The position numbers and the translations under genes are program-made. 64,000 bases of DNA from NCBI GenBank assembly GCA_935421135.1, contig OW285196.1, forward strand, positions 4,879,001 through 4,943,000, in the 5' to 3' direction. This document shows positions 1-13,718 of this stretch, piece by piece (position 1 is the stretch's first letter; the number at the start of each line of letters is the position of its first letter). Source of the DNA: Bugulina stolonifera. Lineage: Eukaryota; Bryozoa; Gymnolaemata; Cheilostomatida; Bugulidae. Below the pieces are notes generated by a model. That model had not been told where the DNA came from. It ran no database searches and saw only the letters and a list, made by a program, of their open reading frames with translations.

Positions 1-265
1 TACCATAAGATTAATTGGACAGCTATACAATACTAGTCTGTAAGATTGCATGTACAGTGTACCCGCCTCAATTTTTCCACTTCGAACACTGCTTTGAACA
101 CACATTAGCAATTGACCAATCAGAGTTGCTAAATAGTATTCAGCTAGATAAGTATCAAATGAGAAGGTATTCATAATTCCACAACCACTCATGTGTCTGT
201 TAACAATACAGAGAATAGTAAATACTTGCAAATAAATAAAGTCAGTAAGGTACATGTAGTTGTAC

Positions 266-3200
266 CTGAGGAGCTGTAGCTGCAGAAGAGTCACTCCTTA
301 CACTGTTCTGAGGAGGGTATGTCTGGGTGGGTGTCATATCTCCCCCACCTCGCTCTAATCGGCCAGTCCGTGCTCCATACCCACTTCCTGTTTCATTCAT
401 CTTATTCCTCAGCTCTGAATTGGCCTCCCATGCTGGTCGTGGTCCTATAAGTTAGTAGCATAAAACTTATGAGGATAACTAAGCAGATACACACATTGAG
501 AATAAATGTTTATTAGTTATCTAGAGGCAGGTGAAATATGGTAGAATGAGGGCTAATAGCACACAACTTGCTTATTTATTAAAATAAATGGTATTGCGCA
601 TCTAAGTTAACATAAAGGGCAATTTGGGTCCCTCTTAATAACTACAATGTATGACATGACTAGGCATCATGCTGGTGACTTGTTTGCATGCCCTATCCAC
701 TGTTTTATTTCCATGTTACGATGTGGAACGTCATTCTTGTTCGACCATGAAGTTAACCTAGGTACATCTCATAGGGTGGGATCAGCCTAATCTGATGATG
801 TCCACACAACACAGCTGTAAAGCTCAGAACTTGACTCACTAAATCCCTTTTTAACGCAAATCATAGCCTTTACACATACTAACCTTGTCTACTCTCAGGA
901 CGTGGTCCCCATGCACCACCTGGTCTGGCCCACAGAGGGAGCCCAGCTAGGGCATCAGCTGAAGTATCAGGTCGTAAAGTGGACTGAGATGACTCTAAAC
1001 CTGAATAGAGTATACAACAGCAGGATAATAAACAGCATGTTAGAATTATCAGTCTAGTGTGTCAAATATATGAGACATCTATGGTGATATCAGGCCAATC
1101 AAAACGTAGCAAACGTGATCTTATCCGTACAACCATCACTAGAGAGTATATCCAACAGATAACATTTACTACCCTAGCCTCTGTTCCCATAAGTAGGGAA
1201 GTAGCTTAGAAATTCCCTGTAGTAATAAAATAGTGTATACTTAGGCTATATTTATAGTTACCTGCACTATCTAGATGCTGAGTGATAGCATATACTTGGT
1301 CTATGGTTACTTTCAGAGCCGACTGCATGTCTGTGACTTGAGAGAAAAGTTGATTGATGGAATAAATGAGTCTATTCTCCTGCCATGGTTCTGTCTGACT
1401 GTAGTCACCTGAGGAATATATGGTATATACAGTAGATCTACACCAGGGTAACATAGTGTATATACAGTAGATCTACACCAGGGTAACATAGGGTATATAC
1501 AGTAGATCTACACCAGGGTAACATAGGGTATATACAGTAGATCTACACCAGGGTAACATAGCGTATATACAGTAGATCTACACCAGGGTAACATAGGGTA
1601 TATACAGTAGATCTACACCAGGGTAACATAGGGTATATACAGTAGATCTACACCAGGGTAACATAGGGTATATACAGTAGATCTACACTAGGGTAACAAA
1701 GAGTATATACAGTAGATCTACACTAGGGTAACAAAGAGTATATACAGTAGCTATACACGTAAATAGGTAATATAGGGTATAAGCGTATACAGCTGATATA
1801 CACATAGGTAGGTAATATACCAGTGTACTATATAGTAGGCATACCTCTCATCTGACACTGAAGTCTACGCTGTTCCTGTAGAAGGTGCTGACACATCTCA
1901 GTGGTGGCGTCTAACTGCTCCTTCATCTTAGAGATCATATGAGTACCAGATCCATGAGCTGCCATCGCATCACTCGTCTCTTGATTGGCTGCTATCAGAG
2001 ATGAGGCTGTCCTATCTTTGCGTGATGGTTTCCAGTAGTCTCCAGCTAGAAGTAACAGGAACACTGTCATTGTATACACACAGACATGTGATACTTCTCC
2101 AGTAACAAGAGTATATGAGCATCACAACCATCTCATTGTATCTCTAAGAACTGTAGTGAGTGTTTAATATGAAACAAAACAGAAAAGTTGCCTCACCAGC
2201 AGGTTTTCCCGCTTCCTTCAACTTGTGAGTGTGGGGACGTCTGTTTCTGCCCGACTTAGAGTTCATTGTCTGAGGGTACCTCTGTCTAAGCTGGTAATCA
2301 TCCTCTATTGTATAGGTGTCTCTATCTGAATCCTTATTGGCTTCTTCCTCCTCCTCCACTTGCATGATACCATCACTTGGGTAACCTAGCAACAGATGGG
2401 AAATACATTGCAACCTAGCAACAGATACACCGTAACCTAGCAACACCTAAACAGTACCCACACAATACACCATAACCCAGCAACACCTAAACAGCACACA
2501 TTCTATACACTGTAACCTAGCAAAACATAAACAGTACATATAATAGTATACACAGTAACATAGCAAGGCATAGACAGTACATACATGTATATAGTATACA
2601 CAGTAACATAGCAACACCTAAACAGTACATAATTATATAGTATACACAGCAACATAGCAAGGCATAGACAGTACATACATGTATATAGTATACACAGTAA
2701 CATAGCAACACACAAACAGTACATAATTATATAGTATACACAGTAACATAGCAACACATAAATTGTACCATCGTCATCCTCGTCTATCTCTGCCTCGTCG
2801 TTGGGCGTATCCTCATCCTCTTCACTTGATTCGTCTTCAGACGACGAAGAGGAAGTATCAGAGTCTCCCCAGGTAGCCAGTGTCGTTACGTCGGCAGTCA
2901 TCTGATCCTCATCACCTAGCAACATGACAAACAATATAATCACCTAGCAACAGCACCAGAGATAGCAGCAGTATAAACAACTAACCACTTGGGAACTTTG
3001 CACAAATTTAGTAGAAATAACACTGTTATCTACATGTAGATATTTTAAAGAGATATAAACACCACAGTGCAGTGGAGAATAGATATAATAGTCTAGTTAA
3101 CATAACATTACACAGATGCGTTGTATATTCACCAAGGACCTCTGGAGCCTAACCAACATATAATAAATAAATATAACACAGACCTCTAGATTTACGAGAT

Positions 3201-6200
3201 TCCTGTCTCTTCATCTTCTGCTCCATCATCCTGCTGTAGAGCTCAGCATTTGAAGGTTCCTCAGCTAAAGGAGTTATAGTACAGATATGAAATTAACTAC
3301 ATACACACATGGAAATAGACACACACACCCATTCATATGACGTACACATGTACATAGATGCAAATACTCTTTAACTAGTACTTACTGTGTAACACTGTAG
3401 AGAACTTAACCCCGCTCTTGGGCATAGCTCTCCCTCCATTGTTAGTAGAACCTTTGCTAACTCTTTGGTCCTGAGGCTGGGCAGCTTCGGCTCCAGCTCT
3501 ATCTGTAAGCAGCTGGCCCAGGTCCTACAATACAGTGAATACCCATACAGGCTACTACAGTACAGTGAATACCCATACAGGCTACTACAGTACAGTGAAT
3601 ACCCATACAGGCTACTACAATACAGTGAATACCCATAACTACCACGATTCATAACAAAGAGATGGACCATGTCCTCTCTCTACTGCATATGCAAACCATA
3701 TTATTCAAATGACCAACATAGGGGTATTATTCAACCAATGAAAGTGTAGTGAGAGATCAACTATATTCCAGGACTACAGATTACTACAGACATTTTACTC
3801 ATGCATAGTTCAGGAGCTAACTGTACAGACAATCTCACAAGCAGATATACTATATACTATGTACATGTATATAGAACTCTAATGTTATGCATACAATCAT
3901 GTAGACTAGATTGTAAGTAACTTGAAATACAAAGGTAAGTGAGCACTACACTTACTTATACTTACAGTAAGTACTGCATAACTTACTTCAGGGGTTGACT
4001 GTGTGTACTGCTAGTGTACTATATAACTTACTTCAGGGGTTGACTGTGTGTACTGCTAGTGTACTATATAACTTACTTCAGGGGTTGACTGTGTGTACTG
4101 TTAGTGTACTACATAACTTACTTCAGGGGTTGACTGTGTGTACTGCTAGTGTATTACATAACTTACTTCAGGGGTTGACTGTGTGTACTGCTGGTGTAAT
4201 GACTTGAGTTCATTCTGAATAGAGAGCAACTTATTTCTCTCCAACATCAAAGAATGTAGCTCTTCTTTCTGCTCTTCCATTCGTTGAAGGTAAAAGGCTT
4301 CCGACTCTGCCCGGCTATGTACAACAGAGAAAATAAAATAAAACAATATGGTAATAATCAACGCCAACATACACAATCTACAGCAGAAATCCGATGAACT
4401 GAGTAGTGAAAGGAAATAGAATTGTGATGAAACTAGGAGAAGAAATGAAAAGGAATAGAACTAGGAATGAGTGGACGGTTACACAACTTTGTACTGTAAC
4501 ACAGGAGAGCAAGTGTGAACAATGAGCCCTGACAACTATAGACTGAGTCATAACAGCTCAGGGATCATGTGGGATACATGTACAGGTAGTACCACTGAAC
4601 AGTATAATGAGAGGAGCATACGCTATGCATATAGAATACATAGTAAATAGAGCACAAGTCATGTCATACCTGTCAGTAGTAGAATCAGGTAATGATGAGT
4701 CATCCCTCTCTCCTTTCATTTGCTGATTGGACAATTGATTGTTACTAGCATTTTGATTGGATAAGATAGACTGTGGGTGCCTCTGTCTACTTTGATTATA
4801 CAGATTTGAGAAGCTCTGAGCTCCAGAGGTGGTTGAGGCCTAAAACAGGTTAACATTAGTAATTAGCTGGTATACAAATGGACAATATTACTTTTTCATC
4901 ATGTTATCGTACATGTACAAATATATGCAATAACATAATATAGCAATATCACGTAATGGCAATGATTATATTACATGCACTTCTATACAAATAAACACAA
5001 TATTTATAATAAAATTGTGTTACACCGTATAACATACTCTAGACGTAGCAGAGCACTCTGACATCGTATCGTCCATAGCAGTAGCTGCCAGCTCAGCCAG
5101 ATCCTCTGGCAGCACCTCGGCAGACTCGGGCCACTGCTGTACCATACTTACTAAAGACTGTAGCCTAGCTAGCCTCTCTCTCGCTGACTGCAGTTTCCTG
5201 TCATGTGATATACACGGAGACAGATGTAAACATGGTGCATTAGCATGAATAAGAGAGGAGCATGATAAGGTGATAAGTCCATCAGTAATGTGAGTGCGTA
5301 ACAAAATATGGTAGACCGAGAACCTACTTGACTTTATCCTGTATTTCTGGGTCGTCTCCAAACTCTCCTAATGAAATGTTAGATGCTACATCACTGCTAT
5401 CTTCCATTGAGACAGACTGTGTGTTAGACGAACCTCTCCCATTATGGGACTGTGCAGCACCTCCCCTGAAGCAAACAGCAAACATAAAAACCAGCTACAA
5501 GCTACAATGTAGAAGTTACATAGTAGTGGGTCAGCATTAGAAGTCGGTCTGGTAAATCTAAATTTTAATTGAAATGGATTTTGCATCATAAACAGCCGGG
5601 CTAGAGATGGATAAACAGTTCATTGTTGGGAAAATATACAGGATATTACATCGAGTCTGAGGCATGCATCAGTGAGTTAACCAAGGCGCTACTGTAAAAT
5701 GTAATTACATAGCTAGTGTTAACTTACACCAGGTTTCCTATGAGAGACATGTCCTGAGCCGTGTCGCTCTCGATATTTGAGATAGCATTGTTGTCCTCTT
5801 CACTCCCCAGCTCGTCATTATTAGCGTTTCCGACCTCATTTCCTGCCTGGTAGTACTGAACGAGGTTTCTCAACTGGTCCAGCCTACCCCTCACCTCTTC
5901 CAGTTTCCTGTTAGACAGTCAATATACAAGTACATGATACCAACTGAGCACTAGGCGGCTATTACACCTTAGAACTACAGAGACATCTACAAGTAAGTCC
6001 ATCACTACAGAGTGAAGAAGAACTGGGCTATAGAACATTGGCTATACAGCTAGAGCTCATCGCTACAACAATATCTAATCAACGGGGTATGGAAGGGTAC
6101 AGTTCATAGGTAATATATCACGCAGTATAATCACTATTTAGGGAATCCCTAGTTTGTAATAAGTTGTCCTCTCTTTAAGACGCATGAGAGTAGATATCAG

Positions 6201-9200
6201 AATATGTCATCATTTAACAACAGCATGGTTTAATATAAAGCAAGTGACCAACTAACTGACTGCCTACCTGAGTTTGCTCTCCTGCTCCATAACATCTAGT
6301 ACTGTCTCAGCTTGGCCAGCAGTGAGGGCAGCATTCTGTGTTAGCTCCTGCTCTTCCCTTATGATACCCCCACCCAAAGTAGATACAGAGGTGGTGGTAG
6401 ATGCAGACGTATCATCATCACCATCTACTAATTCAAATAGAGTAATAGACTGTGCATCCATGGAATAACAAGTATGGTACACAGTAGGTAAGGAGACAGC
6501 TTCGGTATGTAATATGCTAAGTAAACACATGTAAACACACTCAACTTGATAATATTATACTGAGTTAGTAACGTGTAACAAAACAGAACCATCAATGCAG
6601 ATCATAAGGATGGCGAGTATTGAGTATTCAAATAATTGGTGGCAAAACAACTAAATATACATGGGCAACAGACATGGACAACAAAACACATGCAATGAAT
6701 GGAAGTTTAATAAATAAATCATCCAAAGTTTGATAACAAAGTAAATGTTTGGTGAAGTTAAACTGATAAACACAAGGTTGAAGGGAAAGCATATAGAATA
6801 TGATGATCATTAAAAAGGTACATGTACGAATAAAGAGGAGGTGAAGGTATAGAAATCCAATAAAAATAAAACCATAGCCAAGTGAACCGTGTAAAGCAGC
6901 TAAGCTATCCGACAATCATTTACCTGCATTAAGCCCATCGATTCTTTTACCTAAGCATTACCAGTAAAGGATTAATAATGTTGTAGATAGAACCACTACT
7001 AGTAATATCATACTATTCATGTAGGACATGTAAATGTGGATTCAAACTATTACCTACTACTAATGTACTCATAGACTAAGAGCCTACCATTATGCTTTCT
7101 GTATTGTCGCAGTGTCTGTAGGTCCCTCAACAGAAGCTCCATCTTCTGTTTCTTGTCTTGTAACTCATGTAGCCTGAGTCTCAGCTGTTCTCTCTCTGGG
7201 TTGGAGACGTCTGACTGGGCCTCCTCCATCTCCACTTCATCTGCTTTACTGATAGCGTCCAGCATAGCCTCCCTCTGTACTGTAGCTTGCATCTTCCTTA
7301 ACGCCTACAAAAGTGCATAAACAGAAGTAGACACTCTATTCTATTTGTATGTACATTTATCTGTAACATTGCGTGCTCAAAAGCTATAGCAATATAGACT
7401 CGTTGGACACACAACCTAGGAGGAACACTAGGCTGCTAGCCTTGTACAGTTCTTACAATCTTTGATTGCCCATGAACTTGTTTTGCTGCAAATATGCACT
7501 CTGAGCTGCACTGATGAGGTGTTAAACACTGAAACAGTACACTGTATGCAGAATGCATAGTATATTATTCACTTTAATGCATATATATATACATGTATAT
7601 ATAATGCATTCACACCTACTACTATGTACAAGTACATAGAGATAGTTCACAGGCCTGTTCGTCTACTGACTCACCTCTAACTTCTACTGATTCACCTCTA
7701 ACTTCCACTGACTCACCTCTAACTTCTACTGACTCACCTCTAACTTCTACTGACTCACCTCTAACTTCTACTGATTCACCTCTAACTTCCACTGACTCAC
7801 CTCTAACATCTACTGACTCACCTCTAACTTCTACTGATTCACCGCTAACTTCTACTGACTCACCTCTAACTTCTACTGACTCACCTCTAACATCTACTGA
7901 CTCACCTCTAATTTCCACTGACTCACCACTAACTTCTAATGACTCACCGCTAACTCCTACTGACTCACCTCTAACTTCTACTGACTCATCTCTAACTTCT
8001 ACTGACTCACCTCTAATTTCCACTGACTCACCACTAACTTCTAATGACTCACCGCTAACTTCTACTGACTCACCTCTAACTTCTACTGACGCATCTCTAA
8101 CTTCTACTGACTCACCTCTAACCCCTACTGACTCACCACTAACTCCTACTGACTCACCTCTAACTTCTACTGACTCACCTCTAACTTCTGCTGATCATCC
8201 TGCTGCTGGCTGAGTTTCTCGTTAAACACGGTCTTAAGATGGAGGAGTTTCTGTCTGAGAGCCTGAAGTTCAGCAGGTACTTCACCTTCCTCCTCCCCTT
8301 CCTCTTCAGTAGGGGGCGGTTCATCACATGTCCCGTCTACAGTCGACTCGTCTCCCTCAGTCTCAGACTCACTGCTCTCTCCTGAATCGCTCTCCTATAC
8401 ACAAAGATACAACAGAACTATCATACCTCTCATTCAGTATGTTATACGATGTTATACGTACGTATGTCAGTACATGTACATTGTATGCAATTCTCTCTCT
8501 AGTTGCAACATGGAACATCAGAAAGATTTTATTGCTCCTTAGGGTGGCTGAGAGGCAAGTTATTTTTAAAACAAATATGTAGACTGTGTCGGTCCTATCA
8601 TGACGATGCCTATGAAGAAAGGGTCAAGTCCAAATGATTCCCTACAGTTATGATCTTCACCAACTACTATTTACTAGATAGCGCAATGTTATCTGACTAA
8701 GAATACAATATAATCATAATATACATGTAAAGCAAAGTAGGGCCTATACAATGAGACTATATTCAAACCTCTTCTTTCTCATCTCTATCCTTATCCTCAT
8801 CACTTGGCATATTATTTCTCCTTCTTCCTGTTAGATTTGTATCTCCACGGCTACTGGTACCATTAACTGGTACATTGCTGGATGCGCTATCACCTCCACT
8901 AATCAGATTCATCTTAGGAGATGCAGAGGGAATTCCATTAGATGAGGCAGCTGACGTATTGACTACTTTGTGATTGTTTAGTTCCTCAGCATTATCTGTA
9001 CGTCTTTGGAGCTCCAGCAATTCAGCTTGCCTCTCGTGTAAGGATTTGAGCTGTAACACATGGAAACTAAGGTGATGTAACACACAAACATCTAAGGGAT
9101 ACCACACATTGGGAATAGAGTTCTGGAATCTGGAGTGTGTTTATCCCACAAGTATAAGGTCACACCTTTAGTACTACAATTCACACGATAATAACAATGT

Positions 9201-12200
9201 GATGCTGATGGTATGAGTATAAATATGTAATAAGTATTACATAGTACATGTATTACATAACACATAAATTACATAATGCATGTATTACATAATGCATGTA
9301 TTACATAATGTGTATTACATAATGTATGTATTACATAATACATGTATTACATAATGCATGTATATATGCAACTATAATAATATACATTATAGTGCACAAG
9401 TCATGCACATATGAGCAAAACATGTATTGTATAGCCTATATAATATACAGTGTAAAACCTTGCATGCCCATTATCTATTGAACTATGCTAAGTATCAGTA
9501 CATGGAAAGCTAATAAATGTTGGTTATAACATTGCAAGCAGTTTCCATGTTCAGATACATAAGAAGTAAAGTGTCATTTGCAGGCGGTTGACAGCTCTTG
9601 GGATGGAAAATCTCGATTGACAATGTCAGGAAATTATAAAGAAAATGTTCATTTAGAAAACACCTATTCGACTTACCATCCTTTGCTGATCTAACATCTT
9701 CTTCAGCAAGTCTCTCTGCTTCCTCAGCGCTTTAACTTCTGTCTCTTTATCTGACTGCTACCAACCAGATATACGTCATGTTATACAATGTAGAGCAGTA
9801 GTAAAGGCAACAATTAGAATTAGAACTACTCAACATTATCATGATACCTATATATGTATATCAGCATCCAGAAAAACAGTTACATTACAAATTCACCCAC
9901 AGATGATTCCATCACTTCCTTTGAGTGTATAATAAGTTATCAGAATTAAATAGCCAATTGAAGAATGTTTTTGCTGCCCATCTAATAGTAGTCATATCTT
10001 ATACTGCATGTATCTATCCACGGCATTTAAATCTGCCACAAAGATACCATCAATGTTCTATTTCAGGTGAACAAAAATAATAATGAAATTTTTAATAAAC
10101 CATTATATTCCTTTTTATGGAAATATAACAAGTTATCTCAATAGTTTGAATAACTGAGTCAGGTGTTAGCTGTTAGTACTAGTGAACATAAATAAATGAA
10201 TTACCGAGACAAAAGGGATAGGGACAGTGATAGTTTCTTTTAACAAATGAACAGATCAACTGTATGCATACATGTAGGCCTATTAATAAACCCTTATGGA
10301 TGCTGCTTTTAACTGTGGGCAGGCAACCAATATAGGCCAAGCTGAATAATATATGAGTAAGCACATTCACATGGACCTACAGTATGGCAGACATGTTGTT
10401 TATATGGTCGCCATAGAAACATGCCAGATATCAACCATGAACACAAAGTGTGTTATATTCAGTGCAACCACCAGGCTAGTATATTACAAAGTGAATAGAT
10501 GGATTACCCACGCTCACCTGCCCCCAAACACAGCAACATAAAACACTGCAGAAAGCAATAAACATACAAACGAGAGTGAAATCGGCCTCCATTGAACTCG
10601 GAGATGTGTTGTCATTCACTTCAATAGTGAAAGAGGGAGAGAGAAGAAGAAATGGAGATCAGTGCAGGAACACATAAGATGTATAAATATAACATGTGGA
10701 ATAGTGATCCACTCCTAGCAGGCAATGAGGGGGCATGGAAGCATGAGCCGCAAGAAGTAAACCGACACCATGACACCCTTCCCATCATGCATAGCTAGCT
10801 GTTCCCCTCCCAGCCTGCCTAGCTGCCTATGCTGCCTTGTGAATGTGCTTACCTCATCATCAACGGACTGTCCGACAGATACTTCGAATCCATCTGACGA
10901 CGACGCAACGTCCTCAACAAACTCTACTCCCATGAGCTCGTCAAATGGTTGGTTTGCCATATTCATTATAGGTAAGTTAGTTTGTTTTAACCTCGGAGTC
11001 GTTGGATTGGAGCGACTCTTTGATATTGAATGGTGAGTGAAGCTACCATCAACTTCATCTTTCATGAATAAATCAACATTGGATTGAACGGCCTTGGTCG
11101 GCTGGCGACCGATAGAGTTAGAAGGTGGCATTACGCCAACTATCTGATCACGTGTAAGCGTGTCAGATAGAGTGGATATCGTACCACTCCCTACTACTGC
11201 CAACGTAGTACTCGGATTACTAGCACTGCCGCTAGACGACGTGGGAGTAGAGTTTGGTAGAGAGGACATGTCAGAATGGAATCCCATATGAGACTCAATG
11301 TGTGGTCTGTTGTATGCATTCCATGTTAGCTCCTGGTAAAACCACCTCACTATGTATGTATATACCTACTACATGTCTTACTACTGCATGGGTTTTTTTT
11401 GGGGGGGTTGAAGCAAGGATTTATAGTTATAGGTTGCTAAGTGGTAACGCGTTCTGTCCACTGTGCTAGGCAATCATGTGCCGTAGAGGCCTTGGGTTAA
11501 AATCCCAATCAGGGATGGGCATTTTCACAGATGTAAAATTGAGTCCCCGACTGCTCAACTGACTGCATAAACTAACATCACATAAATACCGTATGTATTG
11601 CATACAAGTGTGTACTGCATGTATTATCTAATTACCACGATTTTATACATGACTGTATTATATGCCATATATGTACAGTACATAGCACATAAGGATGTGT
11701 AGAAAAGCGAAGGGCTGTGAACAGAATAAACATTCCTCACCATGCAGATTTTATATAACAAGTTTTAAATGTATATATCTCTTTGACGGTGAAGTTAGAC
11801 CAGATTTTCTGCCACACCAACAGTTTAAATCATGCCTAACAGTCTATACATACTTACAATGGGAGATATTAGACATTCACACATACAAAGTATAGTTCTC
11901 TCCACTTACCGTTGTACATTCTGAGACTTCGCTAGCTCCGTCAACATCAAATGAAACCTCAGAGTCATATCCTGTTGCCGCGTCTGCACCATTGGATGCT
12001 TCACCATTAGTCAATACATAGTTATTGGGCAGCCCTGCAGAGCTTGCATGGTTCAACTCTCTTTGGTTGTTCAACATCTCCCCACCTAGAGATACATGTA
12101 CAGTGACAGCGAATGGATATTACTAACATATCAACACGTACATATACATGTAGCCTATTCTACACAGCAGAGCACATTAAATATTAGACTTGGGTGTTGA

Positions 12201-13718
12201 GGCGTTTGCACAATAATTATGGACTACTGATTGTAAACTTCCATAGTACATATCAATAGAGCGGCTAAGAGACACACTGAGCTTACCTGACTTCCTGTCG
12301 GCTAACATCTTCTGGAGAAGTGCCAAGTAACCTTCTTCCTGTTCCCCAAGGTGGTGTACGAGTTTGTTCAGTCTACTTAGCTGTTCCTGACTGTTGGGCT
12401 ACATTATAGTAATAGTAACATGAGCTAATAGTTCTGTACAGCTACTCCTATTCAATAGCACTGCGCAAATAATTGTTTGGGTAGAACCATTTCTTCCTTG
12501 CGTTCACACAAACCTCCACTTCCCTTTGAACAACTGAAAAGCTCATAAAACTTCTGCTGCTGTTAGCAAGACAGAGTTCAATTAGCTCTAACAACCTAGT
12601 ACATATTCAGCACCGGATTATATATAACAACATGGTCTATAGAGATCTTTACTCACAGAGTTTTTGTTGAGCGACTCTTTGATGCTGGTAGCTTGTTTCA
12701 GATAGTCTCTGATCTGCATAAGTCTACCAACAATTTGGTTACTGTCAGGGGTGGAGTCTTGAACCCCGCTGTCCTGTGACTGGCTGCCTTCAGAATGCAG
12801 GCTAACTATATCAAGTTGGTCGCCGTTCTCTGTGCCGCTAGTCTGCAATGAGTATTTTATGTTTCATTATTAATGTTTGATGATATCTTTATACCATCTG
12901 TTAGACTAAAGCTTGCCAGGGCAACAGGAAACGGGTTCAGTGTGAAGAGCTCATATTCAACAACTTAAATTTCTAACCATAACCATATTAGTCACTGTAT
13001 CATACAGCTGCCCACCATGCAGTACCGTGTGTGAAATATCTTTGTATAATATAACATAGGTCGAACAAGCAATAGTTCGTATAATCAGAACACATGAAAA
13101 GCAGAGATATCAGTGGTTAGTCGTACCTCGTCATCGAATAATATGGCGTGCCGGAGAGAGTCAAGGTTAGGCATATGTGATGACACCGTCTGTTTAGTTC
13201 TAGGGTATGTGTGTGGTGTATGTAATCGAGCCTGGCCACTAAAGGTGGGTGTCGAGTCCCGAGACAAGGTAAACTCTCTCTCACGTTCTGGGTTATCTTT
13301 TTTCACTGAACGGGTCTGTAACAAGCATTTAACTCAAGTTTGCCAGTAGACCGCCAGGAATGTAAACAATCTGGATTAGCTGACATTACCATACTGGTCC
13401 AGTTTATTACTGAAGCCAATAAGGCCTTTACACTATCCTCCAAAGATCAAGGTAGTGGAGTATGTGCATGAGTAACAATAGAGCCACACAATAATGCACA
13501 ACATAAGTGCAGGTAAATTCTAGCATCAACACTTTGAATACCCATTAATATGCACGAAAGTTATGTAATTATTATGCAATGAAACAACAATTGTTCTTAA
13601 AATAATTTAGTTATGTAACACTAACCCAATTATTCATGACAACATCTTCATTGTTGGGTAGATACAGACTGCTCCTAATGTTGCTCCTAGGATCTGTACG
13701 GGACTTGTATGAGGCCAT
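266..13718 (-). CDS. PCM1: Pericentriolar material 1 (PCM1) orthologue, 24 coding exons, C-terminus off the left edge
   Basis: Scaffold of centriolar satellites, needed for traffic of centrosomal and ciliary proteins. Exons in transcript order: 13718-13626, 13315-13127, 12842-12657, 12398-12287, 12085-11910, 11332-10853, 9754-9677, 9050-8769, 8394-8179, 7304-7088, 6427-6268, 5907-5728, 5465-5328, 5197-5038, 4839-4670, 4314-4167, 3524-3386, 3264-3184, 2915-2769, 2385-2197, 2045-1845, 1408-1262, 1000-884, 444-266. Together they give 1,395 codons without a stop. Vertebrate PCM1 landmarks occur in order: TPHTYP, QIVGRLMQIRDYL, EQEEGYLALLQKML, LHELQDKKQKMELLL, RGRLDQLRNLVQYY, ARLQSLVSMVQ, TLATWGDSD, EMCQHLLQEQRRLQ. 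Coiled coils alternate with acidic or Ser-rich linkers. The start MASYKSRTD has a methionine just after the last upstream stop-rich sequence, but no 5' UTR was defined. Four exon borders carry tandem arrays of the splice site (see findings). The conserved PCM1 C-terminal region must lie left of base 266. Confidence 0.93.
1425..1749. repeat. 35-bp minisatellite, about 9 units, PCM1 intron 21
   Basis: Direct tandem copies of a 35-bp unit containing cagtagatctacacc and agggtaacata. The copies are nearly identical on the right side of exon 22 and decay beyond base 1700. The array begins 17 bases from the acceptor of PCM1 exon 22 (exon edge 1408), so it occupies the intron side of a splice site. 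Confidence 0.9.
2386..2768. repeat. Degenerate tandem array made of acceptor-like units, PCM1 intron 19
   Basis: The whole intron between PCM1 exons 19 and 20 is built of cctagcaacac, taaacagtac and atagtatacacagtaac blocks. On the coding strand each cctagcaac block reads GTTGCTAG|GTTAC, identical to the acceptor of exon 20 and its first exon bases. The exon 19 acceptor at 2916-2917 has the same GTTGCTAG core. Confidence 0.8.
3525..3640. repeat. 30-bp array carrying the acceptor of PCM1 exon 17
   Basis: About four copies of a 30-bp unit (tacagtgaatacccatacag plus gctactacag). On the coding strand each copy ends CACTGTACTGTAG, matching the real acceptor CACTGTATTGTAG that abuts exon 17 at base 3524. 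Confidence 0.85.
3974..4199. repeat. 45-bp array spanning the donor of PCM1 exon 16
   Basis: Five copies of a 45-bp unit containing acttacttcaggggttgac and tgtgtgtactgctagtg. The rightmost copy is partly coding: it supplies the end of exon 16 (QQYTQSTPE) and its donor GAA|GTAAGT at 4166/4167. The other copies repeat the same coding sequence and donor inside the intron. Confidence 0.9.
7665..8190. repeat. 21-bp array of about 25 units spanning the donor of PCM1 exon 9
   Basis: About 25 head-to-tail copies of a 21-bp unit (tctactgactcacctctaac with small changes). On the coding strand the unit reads GAAGTTAGAG|GTGAGTCA. The copy nearest the exon ends exon 9 at 8179 and supplies its GTGAGT donor; most others preserve the same donor. 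Because the unit is a multiple of three, a 133-codon frame stays open by chance on the minus strand. Confidence 0.92.
9232..9365. repeat. Short imperfect tandem repeat (ttacataatgcatgta), PCM1 intron 7
   Basis: About eight imperfect copies of a 15-17 base AT-rich unit ending in the palindrome atgcat or acatgt. Lies well inside the intron between exons ending 9677 and starting 9050, away from splice sites. Confidence 0.7.
11405..11560 (+). mobile_element. tRNA-derived SINE
   Basis: Polymerase III promoter-like boxes: an A-box-like ggttgctaagtggtaacgcg at 11432 and a B-box-like gggttaaaatccc at 11494. The first and last segments do not pair as an acceptor stem, so this is a SINE rather than a tRNA gene. 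It lies in a PCM1 intron, antisense to the gene. Confidence 0.6.

Noticed and set aside
7622..8023. 133-codon repetitive frame (VEVRGES repeats)
   Set aside because: It is the 21-bp splice-donor array read in a stop-free frame, not continuous with the PCM1 exon frame.
10715..11036. Plus-strand frame (88 codons) over PCM1 exon 6
   Set aside because: It is antisense to a well supported PCM1 coding exon.
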